A DNA stretch of 35,952 nucleotides, taken from positions 1 to 35,952 of the forward strand of contig NZ_VEWL01000023.1 of assembly GCF_006376685.1 (NCBI RefSeq), in the 5' to 3' direction. This DNA is from Ochrobactrum teleogrylli (GTDB lineage Bacteria; Pseudomonadota; Alphaproteobacteria; Rhizobiales; Rhizobiaceae). Made by a program: the position numbers and the translations under genes. The notes under the pieces were generated by a model. The model saw only the letters and a program-made list of their open reading frames with translations. It did not search any database and had not been told where the DNA came from. Within the stretch, counting starts at the first letter, position 1. Each line of letters starts with the position of its first letter. Of this stretch, positions 25,415 through 34,022 are shown piece by piece.

Positions 25415-26545
25415 ATGCCGACCATTCCTGCTAAAAATACATGGGGAATCACTACTGTAGTTCGCGATGTTAGCCATTTTGGCGGGGGGATGCTTAATGT
25501 CGCCCGCCCCGTGCATACAGGTTTGTCGAACCGTGGCGCTGATGCTGTTTTCATCAGTGGAAATGCACCATGCAGTCCTGTTGACATGGGCTATGTTGTT
25601 GGAATGGACGGACGGGGTTTTGCGAAACTGCCAGTATCTTTGATGCGTTCTATAGCGCATATCCATGGTATCTGGACAATGTTCGAGTATCGGGCTTTCA
25701 AAGAGGCGCGACGGCGCAATGCTCGTATCGCTATAAGCCCCCACGGGGCTCTTGAAGCATGGGCGTTCTATCACAAACATGCCAAGAAGCGCATTGCTTG
25801 GTGGCTATATCAGAAGCGTATTCTGCAAGCTGCCGACCTACTGGTCGTGAACTCCGTCCAGGAGTTACATCGACTTCGGGAACTAGGGCTTAAACCCCCG
25901 ATCGCCACGATTGCCAATGGTGTTGATCTTGAGGGTTTTTCCTCTCTTGATGAAAATGGACAGGAACGCGAACGTATTGTCCTGTTTTTTTCTCGCATTG
26001 ATCCGAAGAAAGGTGTCCCTGACCTCATTGAAGCCTGGATTGCTCTCCAACCTAAGAATGGCTATCGTTTACACATACATGGTCATGGCGAGGCAGCTTA
26101 TGTTGCAACGTTAAAGCAGCGAATAGCGGCCACTGGCCTGAACGATATCTCTCTGCTCCCTCCAGTATTTGGAGCCGCACGCTGGGACGTGTTTCGAAAA
26201 GCGTCGATTTACGTACTGCCAAGTTATTCGGAGAATTTTGGAATTACCGTTGCCGAAGCGCTAACAGCCGGTTTGCCGGTCATAACAACCAAGGCAACAC
26301 CATGGGCAGATCTCAGCGAGACAGGGCTGGGCTGGATCATAGATAATGACGTACGGCAACTGCGCGATGCCTTGGGAGCTGCAACCAGTCTCGATGCCTC
26401 GCATTTGTCTGCAATCCGACACAAAGCGCACATCTATGCGCGGGAACTGTATAATTGGGAGATAATTGCACAGCGCTATTTGGAGACGTACGCATGGCTA
26501 GCATCGCCTTCAATACCATGTCCTGATTGGGTTGATCACGGTTGA
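25415..26545 (+). CDS. GT4 family glycosyltransferase
   Basis: A 376-residue GT-B-fold glycosyltransferase. The N-terminal half contains VSHFGGGMLNVARPVHTGLSN and AHIHGIWTMFEYRAFKEARR, then ISPHGALEAWAFYHKHAKKR. The C-terminal half has TIANGVDLEGFSS, VLFFSRIDPKKGVPDLIEAW, and the E-x7-E motif in YSENFGITVAEALTAGLPVI with TPWADLSETGLGW. The layout matches GT4 mannosyl-, fucosyl- or GalNAc-type transferases of O-antigen clusters; specificity cannot be told. It starts 2 bp after the methyltransferase stop codon, which suggests coupled translation. Confidence 0.88.
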   Translation: MPTIPAKNTWGITTVVRDVSHFGGGMLNVARPVHTGLSNRGADAVFISGNAPCSPVDMGYVVGMDGRGFAKLPVSLMRSIAHIHGIWTMFEYRAFKEARRRNARIAISPHGALEAWAFYHKHAKKRIAWWLYQKRILQAADLLVVNSVQELHRLRELGLKPPIATIANGVDLEGFSSLDENGQERERIVLFFSRIDPKKGVPDLIEAWIALQPKNGYRLHIHGHGEAAYVATLKQRIAATGLNDISLLPPVFGAARWDVFRKASIYVLPSYSENFGITVAEALTAGLPVITTKATPWADLSETGLGWIIDNDVRQLRDALGAATSLDASHLSAIRHKAHIYARELYNWEIIAQRYLETYAWLASPSIPCPDWVDHG

Positions 26546-26549
26546 AGTG

Positions 26550-27782
26550 ATGCGCATTCTGATCGTCTCACAGTATTTTTGGCCTGAATCATTTGTTATA
26601 AATGATCTTGCCCTGTCACTAGCGCGACAAGGACACAAAATTACGGTCGTAACGGGGAAGCCCAATTATCCGAGCGGCCAAATTGCCGACGGTTACACTC
26701 TCTCTGGAATAGACCGCGACGTTTTTGCCGGATGTGTTGAAGTTATCAGGGTGCCTATCCGACCGAGGGGCCGTGCGGGTGCTATAGCGTTGTCCCTAAA
26801 TTATTTATCATTTGTGGTGTCGGGCCTTCTGCGTTTCCCAAGTCTATTACGTGGGCGTGCATTCGACGCTGTACTTTTCTTCGGCGTTTCACCTTTAACC
26901 GCGGCGATTCCCGCAACCGTGATTGCCCGACAGAAGAAAGCTCACTTAGCATTATGGATTCAGGACATTTGGCCGGAAAGCCTTTCAGCTACGGGGTTTG
27001 TGAACAGTCGCTTGGCGCTTTGGTTGGTTGGACGCATGATGCGCATGATCTATAGTCAAGCTGATACGCTGTTGTTGCAGTCCGCAGCATTTGAGCAGCC
27101 CGTTGCAGAACATGCGGATCGCGAGAAGTTTGTTTATTTTCCCAATCCAGCACCTGCGGTCGAAAATGTCGACCATTTATTGCCGCTTGAACTAGAGGTG
27201 AATTTTCAGGATTGTTTTCCAATAGTATTTGCAGGCAATCTCGGCCGCGCGCAATCTATTGAGACTATTTTAGAGGCGGCGTGCCATTTGCGGGATCATC
27301 CGCAAATCCGTTTCGTCATTATTGGCACCGGTAGCGAAGCGGACCGCTTGCGTCAATTGATAGTGAGTAGAGGGCTGCACAACATTTGCATGACCGGTCA
27401 GGTCGAGCGATCACTCATGCCGGCAGTATTTCAGCGTGCAGGGGCGCTCCTGGTGACGCTGAAAAACGAGCCGGTTCTCAGAACCGTGGTGCCGAGCAAG
27501 GTTCAGGCCTACATGCAGGCGGGAAAGCCTATCGTTGGTGCATTGAACGGCGAGGGTGCCAACATTATCAAAACTGCGGGTTGCGGCCTCGTCGTGGAAG
27601 CTGAAGATGGTTTGGGGCTGGTCAAATCGATTATGACCTTGTACTCCATGCCAGAACAGAAAAGGGTGGAAATAGGGCTGGCGGGCCGTCAGTACTTTGA
27701 AACCCACTTCGAAGCAGGTAATGCAGCTATAAGACTGATCAAAATCCTTGAAACCAGGATAGGAGCTCGCCAAAGTGACTAG
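26550..27782 (+). CDS. GT4 glycosyltransferase, WbuB-like
   Basis: A 410-residue glycosyltransferase starting MRILIVSQYFWPESFVIND, the typical opening of WbuB-type enzymes, with VVTGKPNYPSGQIADGY, LWIQDIWPESLSATG, VFAGNLGRAQSIETILEAA and PSKVQAYMQAGKPIVGALNGEGA. WbuB-like proteins transfer N-acetyl-L-fucosamine or L-quinovosamine and usually lie beside the three genes that make those UDP-sugars, as here. Unlike many GT4 proteins its acceptor side is hydrophobic (YLSFVVSGLLRFPSLL), which fits membrane association. ATG 26550 is chosen; the frame is open to TTG 26532, which overlaps the previous gene. It overlaps the following reductase gene by 8 bp. Confidence 0.87.
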   Translation: MRILIVSQYFWPESFVINDLALSLARQGHKITVVTGKPNYPSGQIADGYTLSGIDRDVFAGCVEVIRVPIRPRGRAGAIALSLNYLSFVVSGLLRFPSLLRGRAFDAVLFFGVSPLTAAIPATVIARQKKAHLALWIQDIWPESLSATGFVNSRLALWLVGRMMRMIYSQADTLLLQSAAFEQPVAEHADREKFVYFPNPAPAVENVDHLLPLELEVNFQDCFPIVFAGNLGRAQSIETILEAACHLRDHPQIRFVIIGTGSEADRLRQLIVSRGLHNICMTGQVERSLMPAVFQRAGALLVTLKNEPVLRTVVPSKVQAYMQAGKPIVGALNGEGANIIKTAGCGLVVEAEDGLGLVKSIMTLYSMPEQKRVEIGLAGRQYFETHFEAGNAAIRLIKILETRIGARQSD

Positions 27783-28656
27783 GAAGAAAACGCTTGTTCT
27801 GGGCGCTAGCGGTATGCTTGGGAGTGCGGTGTTTCGAGCGTTGCATGGAGCAGCGAACCACCATGCAGTGGCAACAGTACGAAACGCTTCCTTGATGCGC
27901 TATTTTTCGGTCGAGCAGCAAGTCGACATCATTTCTGGTATTGATGTCCTTGATAGTGATTCTCTGGTTGCACTGTTAGGTGCGGTTAAACCTGATGTAA
28001 TTATCAACTGCGTTGGTCTGATTAAGCAGCTCGCAGCTTCGAAGGATCCTTTGGTGGCCTTGCCGCTAAATGCACTCTTTCCGCATAAGTTAGTCCGTCT
28101 CGCTGCGCTATCTGGGGCACGCGTAATACATATCAGTACGGACTGTGTTTTCTCTGGGTCAAAAGGAAAATACACGGAAGAAAGCACAGCAGATGCGACA
28201 GATCTTTACGGCGTCTCCAAACATCTGGGCGAAGTCACCGAATATCAGAACGCTGTAACTTTAAGAACATCAATCATTGGACGCGAGCTTACATCTTCTA
28301 ATTCATTGGTCGATTGGTTTCTGTCGCAGAAAGATCAGGTTAAAGGTTATGAGAAGGCGATTTTTTCCGGCCTTCCGACCTGCGAATTGGCCGCTGTCAT
28401 AAGAGACGTAGTTATCGAAACTCCTACGCTCTGTGGACTGTACCATGTCTCAGCCAAGGCAATTTCAAAGTACGAGCTTTTGCGATTGATTGCCGCCGAA
28501 TATAAAAAAGAAATTACAATCATTCCGGATGATAGCGTCAGCATTGATCGTTCGCTGGACTCGTCGAAATTTTCCGGGGCGACAGGTTATATTGCTGCTG
28601 AGTGGCCTGAGTTGATTAAGCGCATGCACGAAACAGATTTCCGTGGAGATAAATAG
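27775..28656 (+). CDS. RmlD-like UDP-4-keto-sugar reductase (WbvR-like)
   Basis: A 293-residue short-chain reductase with an NAD(P)-binding start (TLVLGASGMLGSAVFRAL), INCVGLIKQL, and the catalytic region STDCVFSGSKGKYTEE...DLYGVSKHLGE with the YxxxK pair. The fold is that of dTDP-4-dehydrorhamnose reductase. It should reduce the 4-keto-6-deoxy-L-sugar made by the next gene's product. The FnlB/WbjC/CapF enzymes of the FucNAc path carry an extra C-terminal cupin and are about 370 residues; this protein has none, which favours the WbvR type and an L-RhaNAc/L-QuiNAc product. The start is a GTG behind AGGAGC. It overlaps its upstream neighbour, and the next gene starts 2 bp after its stop. Confidence 0.83.
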   Translation: MTRKKTLVLGASGMLGSAVFRALHGAANHHAVATVRNASLMRYFSVEQQVDIISGIDVLDSDSLVALLGAVKPDVIINCVGLIKQLAASKDPLVALPLNALFPHKLVRLAALSGARVIHISTDCVFSGSKGKYTEESTADATDLYGVSKHLGEVTEYQNAVTLRTSIIGRELTSSNSLVDWFLSQKDQVKGYEKAIFSGLPTCELAAVIRDVVIETPTLCGLYHVSAKAISKYELLRLIAAEYKKEITIIPDDSVSIDRSLDSSKFSGATGYIAAEWPELIKRMHETDFRGDK

Positions 28657-28657
28657 A

Positions 28658-29665
28658 ATGTTTAACGACAAGACCCTTCTTATTACGGGCGGTACCGGTT
28701 CTTTTGGAAATGCTGTCCTGCGCCGCTTTCTTGATACGGCGGTAAAGGAGATTCGTATCTTCAGCCGTGACGAAAAGAAACAAGAAGATATGCGCATTGA
28801 ACTCAATAACGAGAAGCTGAAATTCTTCATCGGTGACGTGCGCAACTATGACAGTATAAGGGATGCAATGACCGGCGTGGATTATGTCTTCCATGCCGCG
28901 GCGTTGAAGCAGGTTCCATCTTGCGAGTTTTACCCGATGGAAGCGTTGCGGACGAATGTGCTTGGAACGGAAAATGTTCTAACGGCTGCGGCGGAAAAGG
29001 GTGTGCAGCGCGTTGTATTTCTGAGTACCGACAAGGCAGTTTACCCGATCAATGCTATGGGCTTGTCTAAAGCCATGGCAGAAAAGGTGGTTGTCGCGAA
29101 GTCGCGCATGATGAACGGCGGCTCTGTCCTCTGCGCTACTCGTTACGGCAATGTCATGGCCTCGCGTGGATCGGTCATCCCACTTTTTATTAGCCAGATT
29201 AAAGCTGGACGACAGTTAACAATTACTGACCCGCATATGACGCGCTTCCTGATGTCACTTGAGGACTCGGTTGATCTGGTGCTGCATGCGTACGAAAACG
29301 GCTCCCAAGGTGACATTTTCGTCCAGAAGGCCCCGGCGTCAACACTGGAGGATTTGGCGCTTGCGTTGAAGGATTTGTTCAATGCCAGCAACCCAATTAA
29401 GGTTATCGGTACCCGTCATGGAGAAAAACTTTACGAAACACTCGTTGCGCGCGAAGAAATGGCGAAAGCCCAAGACCTTGGCCGTTACTATCGCATTCCA
29501 GCAGACAATAGAGATCTAAATTATAACAAGTATTTTGTTGAAGGTGAGCAAAAGATATCGGAGATTGATGACTATACATCTCACAATACAGAGCGGCTGA
29601 ATGTAGAGGGTGTTAAGAAGTTACTTCTATCACTGGATTATATACAGCAAGAGCTCGTATCGTAG
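28658..29665 (+). CDS. fnlA: UDP-GlcNAc 4,6-dehydratase/5-epimerase (FnlA/WbjB/WbvB family)
   Basis: A 335-residue cytoplasmic SDR enzyme that inverts C5 while making the 4-keto-6-deoxy sugar from UDP-GlcNAc, opening the path to L-configured amino sugars. It has TLLITGGTGSFGNAVLRRF, HAAALKQVPSCEFYPMEA, and LSTDKAVYPINAMGLSKAMAEK, where Met takes the usual Tyr place. ATRYGNVMASRGSVIPLFI and GTRHGEKLYETLV follow. The short form without membrane helices and the GTRHGEKLYE stretch fit FnlA/CapE/WbjB. ATG 28658 has GGAG 8 bp upstream; GTG 28643 is in frame but lies inside the previous gene. It is distinct from the long WbkD-like enzyme at 14,810. Confidence 0.92.
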   Translation: MFNDKTLLITGGTGSFGNAVLRRFLDTAVKEIRIFSRDEKKQEDMRIELNNEKLKFFIGDVRNYDSIRDAMTGVDYVFHAAALKQVPSCEFYPMEALRTNVLGTENVLTAAAEKGVQRVVFLSTDKAVYPINAMGLSKAMAEKVVVAKSRMMNGGSVLCATRYGNVMASRGSVIPLFISQIKAGRQLTITDPHMTRFLMSLEDSVDLVLHAYENGSQGDIFVQKAPASTLEDLALALKDLFNASNPIKVIGTRHGEKLYETLVAREEMAKAQDLGRYYRIPADNRDLNYNKYFVEGEQKISEIDDYTSHNTERLNVEGVKKLLLSLDYIQQELVS

Positions 29666-29710
29666 AGACGGTTTTCAATCGACTATATGTTACCGAAAGC
29701 AGGAAATGCC

Positions 29711-30832
29711 ATGTTGAAGGTCATGACTCTGGTTGGCACACGACCGGAACTTATCAAGATGAGCCGTGTGATTGCAGAACTTGACGCGCATGTGAACCAC
29801 GTGCTTGTGCATTCCGGCCAAAACTATGACTATGAACTCAATCAGGTTTTTTTTGACGACTTGGAAATTCGGAAACCTGATTATTTTCTGGGGGCTGCCG
29901 GGGAAACTGCAGCGAAAACCATTGCGGACGTTATCTCCAAAACAGATGAAGTTCTTGAAATGGAAAAGCCGGATGCGTTGATGCTTTATGGCGACACGAA
30001 CACGTGTCTTGCCGTCATCGCCGCCAAACGTCGCAAGATTCCCGTTTTTCATATGGAAGCGGGTAATCGCTGCTTCGACCAACGAGTGCCCGAAGAATTG
30101 AACCGAAAGGTTCTGGATCACCTCAGTGATATCAATCTCGTATTGACGGAACATGCGCGTCGCTATCTGATTGCCGAAGGCATTCGACCGGAGACGATCA
30201 TTAAGAGCGGCTCCCACATGCAGGAAGTCCTAGATTTCTATATGCCGAAGATTGCTGCGTCCGACGTGCTCGATCGTATGCAACTCGAAAAAAGCAAGTA
30301 TTTTATTGTGAGCCTCCATCGCGAAGAGAATGTGGATGCGCCAGAAAACCTACTGGATTTGTTGCAGACCCTCAAAGACTTGGCTGAACAGTATGGTTAT
30401 CCGATACTGATTTCCACTCATCCTCGGACGAGAAAGCGACTGGATGCTCTGGGTGAACCGATTGAACACCCGTTGTTGCATTTTATGAAACCCTTTGGCT
30501 TCGTTGACTATATTCGTTTGCAAATGTCGGCTTTTTGTGTGCTGTCAGACAGCGGCACGATTACTGAGGAGGCGTCCCTTCTCAATCTTCCTGCCATTAC
30601 GTTGCGTAATGCGCATGAGCGGCCTGAGGGAATGGACGTCGGAACATTAGTCATGAGTGGCTTGCGCAGCACAAGGGTACTTGAAGCTGTGGCTATCGTT
30701 ACAGATCAACATCGCGAGAGCGTGTTCCGTACAGTTGGTGATTATAAAGCTGGGCCGGTATCAAAGCAGATACTACGTGTCGTTCTCAGCTACGTAGATT
30801 ATGTAAACCGCACGGTCTGGCATAAGAACTAA
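29711..30832 (+). CDS. fnlC: UDP-HexNAc 2-epimerase (FnlC/WbjD/WbvD family)
   Basis: A 373-residue non-hydrolysing 2-epimerase of the WecB superfamily: VMTLVGTRPELIKMSRVI, LMLYGDTNTCLAVIAAKR, FHMEAGNRCFDQRVPEELNR, SLHREENVDAPENL and SDSGTITEEASLLNLPAI. GNRCFDQRVPEELNRK together with the RNAHERPEGMD stretch fits the FnlC/WbjD branch rather than plain UDP-GlcNAc 2-epimerase (WecB). It performs the last step, giving UDP-L-FucNAc or UDP-L-QuiNAc. ATG 29711 follows AGCAGGAA and begins the conserved MLKVMTLVGTRPE; an in-frame ATG at 29687 adds eight non-conserved residues. It ends the plus-strand run. Confidence 0.92.
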   Translation: MLKVMTLVGTRPELIKMSRVIAELDAHVNHVLVHSGQNYDYELNQVFFDDLEIRKPDYFLGAAGETAAKTIADVISKTDEVLEMEKPDALMLYGDTNTCLAVIAAKRRKIPVFHMEAGNRCFDQRVPEELNRKVLDHLSDINLVLTEHARRYLIAEGIRPETIIKSGSHMQEVLDFYMPKIAASDVLDRMQLEKSKYFIVSLHREENVDAPENLLDLLQTLKDLAEQYGYPILISTHPRTRKRLDALGEPIEHPLLHFMKPFGFVDYIRLQMSAFCVLSDSGTITEEASLLNLPAITLRNAHERPEGMDVGTLVMSGLRSTRVLEAVAIVTDQHRESVFRTVGDYKAGPVSKQILRVVLSYVDYVNRTVWHKN

Positions 30833-30856
30833 AAAACAATTGGGCGAGATTTGAGT

Positions 30857-30881
30857 CGTCCCGCCTAACAGCGGCGGGGCG
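30857..30881. terminator. Possible bidirectional hairpin between convergent genes
   Basis: CGTCCCGCC (30857-30865) and GGCGGGGCG (30873-30881) pair over 9 bp with one G-T wobble around a 7-base loop. There is no T run on the plus side. Its position between two convergent stop codons supports a terminator role. Confidence 0.5.
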
Positions 30882-30900
30882 AGGAATATTCTCAACTTAA

Positions 30901-32022
30901 TCAGGGAAAAAGTTTGTTACCGTAAGGTAGCAGGCGCACAGCAAAGGTTATAGCTCCACTGACAATAAAAACCAATATAATAAGAACGGGGATTTCAAAA
31001 TAAGCGTATTTTATTTGCGTAAAATTAAATATATCTATGATGTATCGCAAAACTATTGCGTGAACGATGTATATTCCAAAGGATAATCTGACTGAAGCAC
31101 TCTTTATGACGGGCTGCATACGCAATGGAAGTCGTTGTCCCAGGTACCGTAGAAATACGAATGCGCCCAACGCCGCGATCACAACGGTCGTAGTTTCGTA
31201 ACTGTAAAATAGCTCTGTTTTATCTCCAGTACTGGAATAAATCGCCGTAAATAACGCCGTCAGGCTAGAACTTGCAAAATACGTTACCAAGCCAATGAGA
31301 AACAACTTTCGGCTTTCCGTAATTGCTAGCAACACAGCGCCAGCCAGCATATAGCCGGCGTAGAGTGGAAAGTAAGATAGATCTATACCAAGCCATCTAG
31401 TTTCTGTCGTTTTGGCGATTGTCGGCAATAGTGAGGCGCCAACAAACCAAGCTGCCAAGTAAATGTACTTTTGTAACTTATCCGATTTGGCATAAAAAGA
31501 TTGTAAAACAGGGAGAAAAATATAAAGGCCCATTAAGGTATACAAAAACCAAAAGTGGAATACTACCGGCCCCAATAAAAAATATCGAAGTGCTGATAAT
31601 GAAAATAGAGACGGAGCTGCCGTCGGCCATGAATACCCCCACAGCATCCCAGTTTCGTGATACCAAAGGAGATAAATAGCAGACCAGAACGCGAGAGGGA
31701 TCAGGAACTTTATTATCCGGTCAAATGTCTTTGAAGCCTTGTCTTTCCTTGTAAGTAAAACGGCACCGCTGACCATAAAAAACAATGGTACGCAGATTCG
31801 TGAAAAACTGTCGATGATGTTGACCGTGGTCCATCCATTATCAATGTGATAAAAATACTCGCCGGTTGAATGTACTGCTATCACCATGACGGCCGCGACT
31901 AATCGAACGAAGTCCAGCCCAATATCACGGCCATCTCGCTGTGCTTCTGCCTTTGCGTTTACGGTACTAACGTTTGTTAATTGTTGGTCAGTGATGGCAT
32001 CACCCGTTCGTATTTTTTCCAA
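30901..32022 (-). CDS. Acyltransferase-3 family membrane protein (WecH/OafA-like)
   Basis: A 373-residue inner-membrane acyltransferase with about ten hydrophobic segments. It probably adds acetyl groups to O-antigen sugars or their lipid-linked precursors. The conserved start RDIGLDFVRLVAAVMVIAVHSTGEYF contains the essential His, followed by SRICVPLFFMVSGAVLL with the Arg motif; LSFGIYIVHAIVLRYI near the C-terminus closes the fold. It resembles WecH/YiaH more than OafA because it lacks a C-terminal SGNH domain. The only start that keeps the conserved N-terminus is TTG 32022; an ATG at 32038 is out of frame. The 35 residues before the first helix are polar. It is transcribed against the rest of the cluster. 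Confidence 0.85.
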   Translation of the reverse strand: MEKIRTGDAITDQQLTNVSTVNAKAEAQRDGRDIGLDFVRLVAAVMVIAVHSTGEYFYHIDNGWTTVNIIDSFSRICVPLFFMVSGAVLLTRKDKASKTFDRIIKFLIPLAFWSAIYLLWYHETGMLWGYSWPTAAPSLFSLSALRYFLLGPVVFHFWFLYTLMGLYIFLPVLQSFYAKSDKLQKYIYLAAWFVGASLLPTIAKTTETRWLGIDLSYFPLYAGYMLAGAVLLAITESRKLFLIGLVTYFASSSLTALFTAIYSSTGDKTELFYSYETTTVVIAALGAFVFLRYLGQRLPLRMQPVIKSASVRLSFGIYIVHAIVLRYIIDIFNFTQIKYAYFEIPVLIILVFIVSGAITFAVRLLPYGNKLFP

Positions 32023-32235
32023 GATCTTTTCTCTGCATTAACCACTAAAACAGCCGTGTACATCTTTACCTAAGGGAGGATAGGTTTAGCAAAGGCGATT
32101 TTTATATGGTCCTGATTTTTCGTCGGCTATGACAAGCATTTTTACGGCCCAGAGGAGAGTTGTCTTGTAGCAGACGCATCAACCGCGTGTTAAAAGGGAC
32201 ATGTTACAGTGTTAACGAACAAAAACTTTGCTTTT

Positions 32236-33039
32236 CTATTTCCTTATAAAGTCATTCGATTTGAGCCGAGATTCTTCGTGAGTATCAGATGCAGACGGCG
32301 TTTTTTCTTCATTGAACTGATACAATGAGCAACAACCGAAATTACCGCAGAATACAAACCGAGAATCTTTAAGAATTGTGTCTTCAATTGCTTGGAATAC
32401 ACCGTACGGATGATCCGAATCCGCGTTTCCGGGATTGATTACATCATGAAAAAGAACAAAACCATCATCAAGTAAAAGATTTTGTAATCTGGAAGCTGCT
32501 TCGTAGGTGGCGTCGTAGCCGCGTCAATGATCCACAAAAACGAACCCGAACTTACGGTCCATTTTAACGAGTTCATCCAACCGAAGCGTAGCATCCATCA
32601 CAACAAAATTGACGCGGTCGGTACCGACGCGTGCTGCTATACTCTCCCGAGCTTGGATATTGGTAGCCAAGTCTATATCAATAGTTTCCAATATACAATC
32701 TGACCGCTTTGAAAGCGCTTCGAGTAAAATGGTGGTAGAAAGTCCCTTATGCGTTCCAAGTTCCAGGATGTCCCCTTTCCCGAGAGCGGCCATCTCGTAG
32801 AGCTTCAGCGCGTCGCCATGCGTCAAATAACCCTCGATGCCGATATCGATGCACACATCAATTTGATGCATTCCAGTCTTGGCGCGGGCGATTTCTTCAT
32901 GCCTTTCATCGATGAAATCTACGGCGCTGATTGTGGGTCTGTGCGGGTAAACCAATTCGTTAAAATCGAGCTCAGCGATTCTCTCGAGCGTGACCCAAGT
33001 TTCAGGATACAATGTCGGACTGGAAATTGTGTTCTTCAT
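32236..33039 (-). pseudogene. SAM methyltransferase (CmcI/Methyltransf_24-like) with one in-frame TGA
   Basis: The gene starts at ATG 33039 (AGGA about 9 bp upstream) and would encode 267 codons down to a TAG at 32236. The N-terminal 171 residues include DILELGTHKGLSTTILLEAL (SAM-binding motif I) and FGFVFVDH. A TGA at 32524-32526 interrupts the frame. The same frame then continues with family-like sequence: RGYDATYEAASRLQNLLLDD, GFVLFHDVINPGNADSDHPY, GVFQAIEDTILKD and FVFCGNFGCCSLYQF. One codon change, most simply TGG (Trp) to TGA, explains the break. Without read-through the product lacks the second half of the fold and should be inactive. When intact it would methylate a sugar or related group in the polysaccharide. 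A sequencing error cannot be excluded. Confidence 0.8.
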
Positions 33040-33436
33040 TCAATTCATCCTTAGCCTACCAAGGCGTCCAATGTCGCATTACCCCGCGCCTGTGAAACTT
33101 TCAGCCGCAGAAAAAAGTAAAACTTTGCGCTGTTGGGACTTTGATAGAAAATTTTCTATTGTCGCGTTCAAAAAGGAATACACTTGAGAAAAAAAGAAAT
33201 ATAACTAAATTAACAACGTTGGACCAACCGCCTCCATTTTACCTCGATTGCAACAATGGCACCTGTTTGAATAAATTTCAAGTCTCTGCCAACGTCGGTT
33301 TCGCTCTGGTCCTTGCCTCAAACTCAAACTCAACTTGACCTTAATAATTTTCAATGCCATAGCACCCCGTAGTAGCGTCTTACTCTATTTTATATTTTGG
33401 AGTAGACATAAGTATTTACATGGAAGCGAATAGAGT
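33040..33436. other. Intergenic region between divergent pseudogenes
   Basis: About 400 bp, AT-rich, between two divergent broken genes. It holds no gene or RNA that I can support. Short open frames here have low-complexity products and no ribosome sites. It may once have carried promoters in both directions. Confidence 0.5.
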
Positions 33437-34011
33437 ATGGGAAATAAAGCCAGCGTTGATCTTACGATCGTTGTCCCCTCGTTCGTGATCTGCACCGACG
33501 TGGATATGGCGCGGTCGTCAGATATGGTGCTGCTCATGGAGTTGGACGATACTGTATTTTTGTCTCCGCCGATGCTGTTGACCCGATTTCACTCATCCCA
33601 CAGCTATATGAAGAGATGGAGAAGGGGGCTACATTGGCGCAGTGCTCCCGTTATTTAGCTGATGGTGATGCAAATACAATTCCCTTTAAGTATAAATTCT
33701 TTCAATTTTTCTTCAGAATTGGCGTTCGCATTGCTCTGGGGCAGTATATTCCAGATTCGACCTATGCATTTAAAATGTTCAAACGGCGCCAGGCATTAGG
33801 AATTGGATTGGCACAGAATAGATTCGGTATTGGCCCAGAGATTACTTTTAAATCTATTCTAACAGGTGGTGAAATTAAGTATATCCATGGTGCACAAGGG
33901 GTTCGGGCGCGCGGAGTGTCCAAATTTATTTTTCACAAAGAAGGTATTGGATTTGGTTACTGTTTGCTGCGGGCCTTTCTTCATAGACGTAAAATAGTAT
34001 ACTGGTTTTGA
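33437..34011 (+). pseudogene. GT2 glycosyltransferase (polyprenyl-phosphate sugar synthase-like) with internal deletion and frame change
   Basis: The start MGNKASVDLTIVVPS (33437-33481) is the usual beginning of a GT2 enzyme. Directly afterwards, in another frame, the DNA reads RRGYGAVVRYGAAHGVGRY and CIFVSADAVDPISLIPQLYE. It runs on through EKGATLAQCSRYLADGDANT, FFQFFFRIGVRIALGQYIPD, GPEITFKSILTGGEIKYIHG and RGVSKFIFHKEGIGF to the stop at 34011. In intact members 50-80 residues separate VVPS from the GYGA motif, so a segment not divisible by three has been lost near 33,480. The part with the nucleotide-binding acidic residues is missing. The intact gene probably loaded a sugar on polyprenyl phosphate for the membrane protein encoded next. 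Translation of the C-terminal part alone from 33616 would not be active. Confidence 0.8.
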
Positions 34012-34022
34012 GTGCTGTTTCA

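Noticed and set aside
32524..32526. TGA inside the methyltransferase as a selenocysteine codon
   Set aside because: Relatives are expected to have Trp or a similar residue in the VDHxRGY stretch, no selenocysteine insertion hairpin is obvious just downstream, and neighbouring genes carry other nonsense codons, so decay is simpler.
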